Source: Proteiniphilum sp. X52 (GTDB lineage: Bacteria > Bacteroidota > Bacteroidia > Bacteroidales > Dysgonomonadaceae). From it: DNA of 64,000 nucleotides. Below are positions 1-7,668 of this stretch, piece after piece; position 1 is the first letter of the stretch, and each line of letters opens with the position of its first letter. The position numbers and the translations under genes were made by a program. The notes beneath the pieces were generated by a model. It did no database searches. It had not been told where the DNA came from and saw nothing but the letters and a program-made list of their open reading frames with translations. The stretch is from NCBI RefSeq assembly GCF_003712195.1, contig NZ_RDSD01000001.1, positions 62,001 to 126,000 on the forward strand. Reading direction: 5' to 3'.

Positions 1-2
1 AT

Positions 3-92
3 CCCGATAAACATTATGTTCGTCCGATTCCTCAATCTGAATTAGATGTGCTGGAAAATGCGGATGAGTATGGTCAGAATCCCGGTTATTGA
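3..92 (+). CDS. C-terminal end of a SusD/RagB-family lipoprotein (partial)
   Basis: Only the last 29 codons lie in the window, and the reading frame is open from base 3 to a TGA at 90-92. The end of the peptide reads ...RPIPQSELDVLENADEYGQNPGY. A 'PIPQ..E' motif followed by a terminal 'QNPGY' is the characteristic C-terminus of SusD-type outer-membrane glycan-binding lipoproteins, which sit on SusC transporters. This suggests that a SusC/SusD pair lies immediately upstream and that the genes after it belong to the same utilisation locus. The gene is followed by a strong terminator, so the pair and the downstream enzymes may be transcribed separately. Confidence 0.8.
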   Translation, partial: PDKHYVRPIPQSELDVLENADEYGQNPGY

Positions 93-132
93 TCAGGGAT
101 TAGTGTAAAAGGACAACCTACGTGATTAGATG

Positions 133-175
133 CTCCCCAAAAGTTTCGGTCTAACTTTTGGGGGCATTTGTTTTT
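133..175 (+). terminator. Rho-independent terminator after the SusD-like gene
   Basis: A perfect 11-bp stem, CCCCAAAAGTT (135-145) paired with AACTTTTGGGG (153-163), encloses a 7-base loop and is followed by catttgttttt. It lies about 40 bases after the SusD stop codon and is the clearest intrinsic terminator in the window. Confidence 0.85.
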
Positions 176-203
176 AGATTATTCCTTGTCAGATGTAATC
201 ACA

Positions 204-236
204 TTTGTTTGTGCGAAAGCATTTTGCTTATGTTTT
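204..236 (+). promoter_or_regulatory. Possible sigma-ABfr-type promoter for the glycosidase operon
   Basis: A TTTG at 208-211 is followed 17 bases later by TATGTTTT at 229-236, close to the Bacteroidales -33 TTTG / -7 TAnnTTTG pattern. It lies between the terminator and the first glycosidase start at 427. The -7 box departs from consensus at its last base, so this is a weak call. Confidence 0.3.
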
Positions 237-276
237 CAATGACAAAAACAAAATGCAAAAAGTCTTTTACGTTCTT

Positions 277-309
277 TAATCAACGGTGGCAGAATCCCGG
301 TTCTTGATG
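277..309 (+). pseudogene. Vestigial second SusD-like C-terminus
   Basis: In one frame this stretch reads FNQRWQNPGS followed by a stop. Bases 290-302 (CAGAATCCCGGTT) repeat exactly the end of the real SusD tail at 75-87, and the match continues as TTGAT after one mismatch. No longer open frame precedes it. It is probably the remnant of a deleted or duplicated SusD gene. Because the match is short, chance similarity cannot be excluded. Confidence 0.4.
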
Positions 310-426
310 AGTACAATGCAATATTGAGAACGTCATAAAAATGTGTAGTAACGTAAATAAAGATAACGAATTAAGGGATACCACAAGGATTATCGTGGAT
401 TCCTCAAATAAAATCACATTAACACT

Positions 427-2463
427 ATGAGAAAGAGAAAGTTTCTGTTTCCTTTAGGGTTGCTTTGTTTCACTTTATCGGTGATGGCACAACAAAAAGG
501 ATTGTTAAATACGGTGAACAGCCAGCATGTAGTAATGAACAATGTAGATATGGGATCCGTACATTGGACGAAAGGATTCTGGGCAGACCGGTTTGAAGTC
601 TATAAAGACACGATGATCCTGAGCATGTGGAAGACACTGAATAATCCTGAAGTATCCCATTCTTTCAGGAATTTTGAGATTGCCGCAGGTGATAAAGAGG
701 GTGTCCATTCAGGTCCCCCTTTTCACGATGGTGATTTCTATAAATGGTTCGAAGGGGTGGCATCGGTCTATGCCGTCACAAAAGATCCCCGGTTGGATGC
801 TTTGATGGACGAAATAATAGAAACCTTACAGAAAGTGCAACGTCAGGATGGATATATCCATACTCCCGTGCTCATTGAAGAGAGAAATGAGACGAATAAA
901 GAAACGGCATTCCGTGACAGGTTGAATTTTGAGACCTATAACCTGGGCCATTTAATGACGGCCGCCTGCGTACATTACCGGGCAACCGGTAAAAGGTCAC
1001 TGTTGGAGATGGCTATTAAAGCGGCAGATTTCCTCCGGAATTTTTATGAAACGGCCTCTGCCGAGTTGGCGAGAAATGCCATATGCCCTTCTCATTATAT
1101 GGGGGTAGTGGAGATGTACAGAACCACTGAAAATTCTGCTTACCTGAAGTTGGCGCAAAACCTGATCGATATTCGTGGTCTGGTGGAGAGCGGAACGGAC
1201 GACAATCAGGACCGGATTCCTTTCAGGGAGCAGACCAAAGCAATGGGGCATGCCGTGAGGGCAAATTATCTGTACGCAGGCGTGGCGGATGTATATGCCG
1301 AAACGGGAGAACAAAAGCTAATTGAGAATCTGAAGTCGATCTGGGATGATATTGTCAACAGAAAGATGTACATCACAGGTGCCTGCGGTGCTTTGTATGA
1401 CGGTACTTCTCCTGACGGTACGAGCTATGAACCCGATTCGATCCAGAAAGTGCATCAATCGTATGGCAGGGCGTATCAATTGCCGAACAGTACCGCGCAT
1501 AACGAGACGTGTGCCAATATCGGGAATCTGCTGTTTAACTGGCGCATGTTACAGGTGTCAGGGGATGAGAAATACGCCGACGTGATGGAAACGGCGCTTT
1601 ACAACAGTATCCTGTCGGGAGTAAGCATAGACGGAAAACGATTCTTTTATACCAATCCTTTGCGTGTCTCGGCGGATTTCCCTTATACTTTGCGTTGGTC
1701 AAAAGAACGTGAAGAATATATCACATTGTGTAACTGTTGTCCGCCAAATACGGTGAGGACCTTGTGTGAAACACACAATTATTTCTATTCGGTAGCGGAT
1801 AATGCCCTTTGGTTTCATACTTACGGGGGAAATAAACTGGATACCAGTTTACCCAATGGTACAGTGATTCAATTGTCTCAGGTTTCGGATTATCCCTGGG
1901 ATGGGAAGAACAGTATCCGGATCGACCGGATCTCTGGAAACGATGAGGTTTCACTATTCTTCCGTATTCCGCAGTGGAGTGGAGAGGCTACCCTTTCTGT
2001 AAATGGTAAGGCAATCGATATCTCGTCTGAAAAAGGAGCGTATGCTGAAGTCAAAAGAAGATGGAAAAAAGGAGATATCATTGAGTTGGATCTGGATATG
2101 CAAACGGTTTTAATGGAAGCCAATCCTCTGGTGGAAGAGGTCAGAAACCAGGTCGCCGTGAAGAGAGGACCGCTGGTCTACTGTCTTGAATCGATGGATA
2201 TAGAGGAGGGTTATCAGATGGATGATGTGATGCTGCCTGCGGATATGGAGCTTACACCACGCAGAATGGTTATCGATGGTAGCCCGATTATCTGTCTTGA
2301 AGGGCAGGCCGACCTGATTGCCGGTGACCCGTCGTGGAAAAACCAGCTTTACCGGCCTGTAGCCAAAGAAAAAGAAAAAGTGAATATACGGTTGATCCCT
2401 TATTATGCCTGGGGAAACAGGGGGAAAGGTGAGATGACCGTTTGGATGCCATTGTCAAGATAA
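427..2463 (+). CDS. GH127-family beta-L-arabinofuranosidase, exported
   Basis: This 678-residue protein has an N-terminal signal peptide ending near the Ala-Gln-Gln at 21-23, so it is exported to the periplasm or beyond. Enzymes of the family (formerly DUF1680) remove beta-L-arabinofuranosyl residues from plant glycans and use a zinc-bound cysteine as nucleophile. The zinc-site motifs are present: 'NETCANIG' gives Glu360 and Cys362, and 'CNCCPPN' gives Cys437 and Cys438. The catalytic domain is an (alpha/alpha)6 barrel followed by beta-sandwich regions. It is the first gene of the long plus-strand locus, and the next gene begins 9 bases after its stop. GH146 is a related alternative, but the family-level call is secure. 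Confidence 0.87.
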   Translation: MRKRKFLFPLGLLCFTLSVMAQQKGLLNTVNSQHVVMNNVDMGSVHWTKGFWADRFEVYKDTMILSMWKTLNNPEVSHSFRNFEIAAGDKEGVHSGPPFHDGDFYKWFEGVASVYAVTKDPRLDALMDEIIETLQKVQRQDGYIHTPVLIEERNETNKETAFRDRLNFETYNLGHLMTAACVHYRATGKRSLLEMAIKAADFLRNFYETASAELARNAICPSHYMGVVEMYRTTENSAYLKLAQNLIDIRGLVESGTDDNQDRIPFREQTKAMGHAVRANYLYAGVADVYAETGEQKLIENLKSIWDDIVNRKMYITGACGALYDGTSPDGTSYEPDSIQKVHQSYGRAYQLPNSTAHNETCANIGNLLFNWRMLQVSGDEKYADVMETALYNSILSGVSIDGKRFFYTNPLRVSADFPYTLRWSKEREEYITLCNCCPPNTVRTLCETHNYFYSVADNALWFHTYGGNKLDTSLPNGTVIQLSQVSDYPWDGKNSIRIDRISGNDEVSLFFRIPQWSGEATLSVNGKAIDISSEKGAYAEVKRRWKKGDIIELDLDMQTVLMEANPLVEEVRNQVAVKRGPLVYCLESMDIEEGYQMDDVMLPADMELTPRRMVIDGSPIICLEGQADLIAGDPSWKNQLYRPVAKEKEKVNIRLIPYYAWGNRGKGEMTVWMPLSR

Positions 2464-2472
2464 AAGAGGAGT

Positions 2473-4323
2473 ATGAAGCAAAACTATTTTTTCACGATCA
2501 TTGTTTTTTTATCCTTTATAATAACCGATCTCTTTTCGGCAGATATCTGGATTTCATCTACGGGAAACGACAGTAACGATGGTTCTAAGGAATCCCCGAA
2601 GCTGACATTACAGGCTGCATTGCGCCAGGCACGCGAAATGCGCAGATTGAATATATCAGGAATCGAGAATGGGATAAACATTATATTGAAAGAGGGCACT
2701 TATTACCTTTATGAACCTCTCTATATCCGGCCGGAAGACAGCGGAACACCCCAGTCTCCGACGACCATCCGCGGGGAGAAAGGTGAAATGCCAGTTGTCA
2801 GTGGCGGCATGCCCATCACCCAATGGGAAAGAAGCGGAAAATACTGGGTTGCCGATGTGCCCGATTTTAACGGACGTCCCCTCGATTTCCGCCAGTTATG
2901 GATAAACGGGAGAAAGGCCGTGCGTGCCAGGGATGTGGTCGATTTTGAGGCGATGCACCGGATTCTGGATAACGATCCGGTCAATCAGGTCCTATGGGTG
3001 CCTTCCAGGGCTGTGGAACCCATACTGAATGCACCTTACGCCGAGATGGTGCTGCACCAGATGTGGTGCATTTCCAATCTGCGCATCCGGTCCATCGATA
3101 TCCACGGGGATTCGGCTGCTGTCCGTTTTCATAACCCGGAGCATAAAATACAGTTCGAGCACCCCTGGCCCAGTCCCATGACTACACCCGGACATGAATC
3201 CGCCTTTTATCTGACCAATGCGATGGAACTGCTCGACCAGCCCGGTGAATGGTTTCATGATTTTAAGCAGCAAAAGCTGTATTATCTGCCATTGGACAAT
3301 GAGGATATAAACGGGATAGAGGCCGTTGTTCCGGCGATAGAGACGCTTATTCTGGTGGAGGGCACGTTAGACCGCCCGGTGGAAAATATCCGGTTCAGCA
3401 ATATCCGGTTCAGTCATACTACCTGGATGCGTCCTTCGGAAAAAGGGCATGTGCCGTTGCAGGCGGGTATGTTCCTGACGGAAGCCTACAGGATAGACCC
3501 GAAGATGAAGAGACCCGACAATAACCACGATCTCGATAACCAGGGATGGCTCGGGCGTCCTGCAGCTGCGGTATCGCTGTCAGGTACAAAAAATATTGAT
3601 TTTGAGAGGTGTGTTTTCAGGCATTTGGCTTCCACAGGATTGGATTATGCCTGGGGTAACAGAGGTGGGAAAGTAGAGGGTTCTGTTTTCAAAGATATCG
3701 GGGGAAATGGAATGGTGATCGGTAGTTTTTCACCGCCGGCCCATGAAACGCACTATCCTTATAATCCGGCGGATGAACGCGAAGTATGTTCCTATCAAAA
3801 TATTGTGAACAATCTGTTTGAAGATGTGACCAACGAGGACTGGGGTTGTGTGGCCATTGCCGCCGGATATGTGAACAATATCAATATTGAACACAATGAG
3901 ATACGCGAAGTGTCTTATACGGGAATCAGCCTGGGGTGGGGATGGAACAGTACACCCGTATGTATGGGAAATAATCGTGTCCGCGCCAATCATATCTGGC
4001 GTTATGCCAAACATATGTACGATGTGTCAGGTATTTACACGCTCGGCAGTCAGCCCAATACGGTGATATCGGAAAATTATATCCATGATATCTACCGGCC
4101 GGGTTATGTGCATATTCCCACACATTGGTTTTATCTCTACACCGATGAAGGTTCTTCTTTTATCACCGTAAAAAATAACTGGACGGAAGGAGAGAAATTC
4201 CTTCAGAATGCCAATGGTCCGGGAAATGTGTGGGAGAATAACGGTCCTATGGTGGACGATTCGGTCAAAACCAATGCAGGACTCACCAAAGAATTTCAAT
4301 ATTTATTACACTCAGAAAAATAG
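2473..4323 (+). CDS. Right-handed beta-helix protein, GH141-like
   Basis: This 616-residue exported protein has a signal peptide at residues 1-23. After it comes the 'IWISSTGNDSNDGS' opening typical of beta-helix glycan enzymes, then many short repeats of the '..NI.F...' and '..I..N.I.' type, which make a right-handed parallel beta-helix. Length and opening resemble GH141 proteins, a family that includes an alpha-L-fucosidase of rhamnogalacturonan-II breakdown. I did not identify catalytic residues, so the activity (fucosidase, xylanase or a lyase-like role) is inferred. It lies 9 bases after the GH127 gene and 2 bases before the oxidoreductase gene, so the three are almost certainly cotranscribed. 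Confidence 0.65.
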   Translation: MKQNYFFTIIVFLSFIITDLFSADIWISSTGNDSNDGSKESPKLTLQAALRQAREMRRLNISGIENGINIILKEGTYYLYEPLYIRPEDSGTPQSPTTIRGEKGEMPVVSGGMPITQWERSGKYWVADVPDFNGRPLDFRQLWINGRKAVRARDVVDFEAMHRILDNDPVNQVLWVPSRAVEPILNAPYAEMVLHQMWCISNLRIRSIDIHGDSAAVRFHNPEHKIQFEHPWPSPMTTPGHESAFYLTNAMELLDQPGEWFHDFKQQKLYYLPLDNEDINGIEAVVPAIETLILVEGTLDRPVENIRFSNIRFSHTTWMRPSEKGHVPLQAGMFLTEAYRIDPKMKRPDNNHDLDNQGWLGRPAAAVSLSGTKNIDFERCVFRHLASTGLDYAWGNRGGKVEGSVFKDIGGNGMVIGSFSPPAHETHYPYNPADEREVCSYQNIVNNLFEDVTNEDWGCVAIAAGYVNNINIEHNEIREVSYTGISLGWGWNSTPVCMGNNRVRANHIWRYAKHMYDVSGIYTLGSQPNTVISENYIHDIYRPGYVHIPTHWFYLYTDEGSSFITVKNNWTEGEKFLQNANGPGNVWENNGPMVDDSVKTNAGLTKEFQYLLHSEK

Positions 4324-4325
4324 GA

Positions 4326-5399
4326 ATGATATTAAATATAGCTGTGTTGGGACTTGGGGAAGGCAGAAGTACAATCTCTGCTTCATTGGCAAGTGAGAAA
4401 CTGAATCTTGTGAAAATTTGCGACAGGAATGAAGAACTTTGTAGACAACGGGCAAATGAGTTTCATTTTGATGCATATACCACCAAGTACGATGATCTTT
4501 TAAACGATCCGGATATCGATGTCATTGCTATTTATACGCCGGATCATCTGCATGCCGGACATATCCGGCAGGCTTTGATACATGGAAAACATGTGGTGTG
4601 TACAAAACCGTTCATCCACGATTTATCGCATGCCAGAGAGTTGATCGAATTGTCTGAGAAGAACAACAGGAAAGTATTTGTGGGACAGAGTTCCCGCTTT
4701 TTTGAGCCGATGAAGCGTCAACGGACCGACTTCGAGAAAGGAGTAATAGGCGATTTAATAACCGTTGAAGCATTTTATAATGCCGATCATCGCTGGTTTT
4801 TGAATAAAGATTGGTCATTGAAATCCGAATTTAAGTGGTTATATGGTGGTCTGAGCCATCCCGTGGACTTCATCCGGTGGTATCTGCCTGAAATCGAAGA
4901 GGTGGTGGGATACGGTATGCTCAGCCAAAATGGGGTAAAGGCCGGCCTCAAAAACGAAGATACGATGCATTTTATCTTTAGGGCAAAAGATGGTAGAATT
5001 GCCCGTGTGAGTGGGATCTATACCTCCCCGGTACAACCTGCTATGCGTGAAAGCGAGATGAGCTGTATTCTGCGTGGAACAGAAGGTGCAAGTCAGGCCG
5101 ATTATCATGAATTACGATATTCGGTCACTACCCGTGAAGGCGAGGAAAAGATAATTACCTGGGGAGAAGACTTTAAGAATTACTATTTCCGCTTCGAAGG
5201 ACAAAGCCATCATGCCGGTGAATACCAGAACTACCTGGAATATTTTGCCGATAGCATTGAGCAGAATTTCACCGCTTATCCCGATATTAGGGAGGGAATC
5301 GGGACAGTGGCGCTTCTTCAGGCAATGGACCGCTCTTTACAAACCGGGGAAAAGATCAAAATCGACGATATCTTAAAGGAATACAATATCAACTTATAA
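4326..5399 (+). CDS. Gfo/Idh/MocA-family oxidoreductase
   Basis: This 357-residue cytoplasmic protein has no signal peptide. The N-terminal Rossmann fold carries 'IAVLGLGEG' at residues 4-12. The family's usual EKP motif appears as 'CTKPF' near residues 97-101, which keeps the catalytic Lys. A C-terminal alpha/beta domain follows. Such enzymes oxidise or reduce sugars, sugar acids or inositols with NAD(P), and some act as NAD-dependent glycosidases. The substrate cannot be read from the sequence. It lies between exported glycosidases, 2 bases after the beta-helix gene and 15 bases before the GH78-like gene, which suggests that it handles a sugar released by this locus. Confidence 0.8.
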   Translation: MILNIAVLGLGEGRSTISASLASEKLNLVKICDRNEELCRQRANEFHFDAYTTKYDDLLNDPDIDVIAIYTPDHLHAGHIRQALIHGKHVVCTKPFIHDLSHARELIELSEKNNRKVFVGQSSRFFEPMKRQRTDFEKGVIGDLITVEAFYNADHRWFLNKDWSLKSEFKWLYGGLSHPVDFIRWYLPEIEEVVGYGMLSQNGVKAGLKNEDTMHFIFRAKDGRIARVSGIYTSPVQPAMRESEMSCILRGTEGASQADYHELRYSVTTREGEEKIITWGEDFKNYYFRFEGQSHHAGEYQNYLEYFADSIEQNFTAYPDIREGIGTVALLQAMDRSLQTGEKIKIDDILKEYNINL

Positions 5400-5414
5400 T
5401 TACGCTTCAAATCA

Positions 5415-7619
5415 ATGAAAAAGTCATATCTGTTTATTGTTGCTCTCTTTTTACTGTTTCAAAACAGTCTGTTTGCTTCCGGCACTGCCACATGGATCTG
5501 GTATCCGGGAGACTATGAAATATGGTTGGGAAACGAAATGAATAACCGTCGTACGGAACGGGGCGCTTTTTTTCCGCCGTTTTGGAAGATAGACAGCCAT
5601 TATGTCGTGGTTGAATTCAGTAAAGAGGTAGCGCTGACCGAACCGGAAGAAATAGAAATCAAGGTGGAGGGCAGATACAACATCAAACTGGATGGGAAAC
5701 TGCAGTTTGGAATGCCGGAAAGATTCTTGTTGCCGGCCGGAAAATACAGCCTGAATATCAAAGTCTGGAATCAGGCTACTCCCCCGGCCATCTTTGTAAA
5801 CGGAAAGACCGTGAAATCGGACGGAACATGGAAGGTAACTTTTGAAGACAAGGAATGGATCGATGAAAGCGGAAAAGCAAGTGATACATCCACCACATTC
5901 TATATGCATGCCGGATCGGCCGGTTTTAATTCGATCGACAATCCCCCTTCAGCATACAAACTTGCCGTAACACCTCAGTCTGTGGTCAGCAAAGAGAGAT
6001 ATGGAGAGGGTGAGTTGCTCGATTTCGGGAAAGAAACCATCGGGTTTCTTCAATTGAAAGGTTTACGGGGAAAGGGAAACATCCATATTTTTTACGGTGA
6101 AAGCCGGGAGGAGGCACTCGATACCGCCTATTGTGAAACACTTGACAGGTTTTCTGTGGACGGCGTCCGGATCAGGGATGAATCACTCGGCCTTACATAT
6201 CCCCTCTCGGACACTTTTACAATGGAGAACAGCAAAGCGTTCCGTTACATTTACATCACGAAAGATGCGGATGTTACCTATAGTGACATCGGTATGTTGT
6301 ATGAATACAAGCCGGAGGAGTACCGCGGTACTTTCCGTTGCAACGACGAAGAGCTGAACAGGATATGGGATGTAAGCACATACACGATGCACCTTACCAC
6401 AAGGGAATTCTTTATCGACGGCATCAAACGCGATCGTTGGGTGTGGAGCGGCGATGCGTATCAGAGTTATCTGATGAATTATTACCTCTTTTTTGATTCA
6501 CAAACGGTAAGGAATACCATCTGGCTCCTGCGTGGTAAAGATCCGGTGACCAGCCATATTAATACAATTATGGACTATACTTTTTACTGGTTCTTATCCA
6601 TTTACGATTATTATCTGTTTACCGGCGACAGTCGGTTTATTTCGGAGATATACCCACGTATGCAGTCAATGATGGAATTCGTACTGGGCAGGACGAATAA
6701 AAACGGAATGGTAGAAGGATTGGCCGGTGACTGGGTGTTTGTGGACTGGGCCGACGGTTATCTCGATAAGCAGGGAGAACTCTCCTTCGAGCAGGTACTT
6801 TTCTGCAAAAGCCTCGAAACGATGGCGCTTTGTGCTGAGCTGACCAACAACGAGGAAGATAAGGTTAAGTACGAAGAAATGGCATCCGGCCTGCGGGAAA
6901 AGTTGATTCCCGCATTCTGGGATGAAGACCAACAGGCGTTGGTGCATAATCGTGTCAATGGTATCCAACAATCCGAAGTGACCCGCTATTCCAATATGTT
7001 CGCGGTATTCTATGACTATCTCACTCCTGAGCAACGGCAATCCATTAAGAACTCGGTATTGTTCAATGATTCCGTCATGAAAATTACCACACCCTATATG
7101 CGTTTTTATGAGCTGGAAGCGCTCTGTGCATTGGGTGAACACGACAGGGTAATGACCGAGATGAAAGATTATTGGGGCGGAATGATCCGTGAAGGGGCTA
7201 CCTCCTTCTGGGAAAAGTACAACCCATCGGACGAGGGAATTGAGCATCTGGAAATGTACGGGCGCCCGTATGGGAAAAGTCTTTGTCACTCCTGGGGAGC
7301 AAGTCCCCTCTATCTTCTGGGAAAATATTATCTGGGCATACAGCCGGTAAAAGCAGGATACAGTGAATTTTCCATCACGCCGAATTTAGGCGGGCTAAAA
7401 TGGATGGAAGGCTCTGTACCGACACCTAACGGAGAGATAAAGATCCGGATGGATGAAAAGACTATCAGGGTGAAAGCCTCTGAAGGGAATGGTTACCTTA
7501 CTTTTGTCAGTAAATCAAAACCAACCACATCCGTGGGAACAATCGAAAAAATGGATGGAAACCATTACAGGCTATGGATTGAAGAGGGAAAAGAGGTGGT
7601 TGTGAACTATAAATTTTGA
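5415..7619 (+). CDS. GH78-like alpha-L-rhamnosidase, exported
   Basis: This 734-residue protein has a signal peptide at residues 1-22, an N-terminal beta-sandwich region, an (alpha/alpha)6 catalytic barrel from about residue 310 and a C-terminal beta domain. The signature 'DGIKRDRWVWSGD' (335-347) aligns with the GH78 pattern D-x3-R-E-R-x-x-W-x-G-D. It keeps Asp335, Arg339, Trp344 and Asp347, but has Asp340 where characterised GH78 enzymes have the catalytic-acid Glu. 'TSFWE' (596-600) provides Glu600 as a candidate base. A rhamnosidase role fits the neighbouring GH106 enzyme and rhamnose-mutarotase-like protein. The Glu-to-Asp change makes a shifted specificity or altered activity possible. 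Confidence 0.72.
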   Translation: MKKSYLFIVALFLLFQNSLFASGTATWIWYPGDYEIWLGNEMNNRRTERGAFFPPFWKIDSHYVVVEFSKEVALTEPEEIEIKVEGRYNIKLDGKLQFGMPERFLLPAGKYSLNIKVWNQATPPAIFVNGKTVKSDGTWKVTFEDKEWIDESGKASDTSTTFYMHAGSAGFNSIDNPPSAYKLAVTPQSVVSKERYGEGELLDFGKETIGFLQLKGLRGKGNIHIFYGESREEALDTAYCETLDRFSVDGVRIRDESLGLTYPLSDTFTMENSKAFRYIYITKDADVTYSDIGMLYEYKPEEYRGTFRCNDEELNRIWDVSTYTMHLTTREFFIDGIKRDRWVWSGDAYQSYLMNYYLFFDSQTVRNTIWLLRGKDPVTSHINTIMDYTFYWFLSIYDYYLFTGDSRFISEIYPRMQSMMEFVLGRTNKNGMVEGLAGDWVFVDWADGYLDKQGELSFEQVLFCKSLETMALCAELTNNEEDKVKYEEMASGLREKLIPAFWDEDQQALVHNRVNGIQQSEVTRYSNMFAVFYDYLTPEQRQSIKNSVLFNDSVMKITTPYMRFYELEALCALGEHDRVMTEMKDYWGGMIREGATSFWEKYNPSDEGIEHLEMYGRPYGKSLCHSWGASPLYLLGKYYLGIQPVKAGYSEFSITPNLGGLKWMEGSVPTPNGEIKIRMDEKTIRVKASEGNGYLTFVSKSKPTTSVGTIEKMDGNHYRLWIEEGKEVVVNYKF

Positions 7620-7668
7620 GTACAGAAAAGTTCCTTCATCGTCTCGATAATACAAATTGGAATTAAAA

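Noticed and set aside
6666-7289. 207-codon minus-strand open frame inside the GH78-like gene
   Set aside because: It is an antisense shadow of a well supported gene with catalytic motifs on the plus strand.
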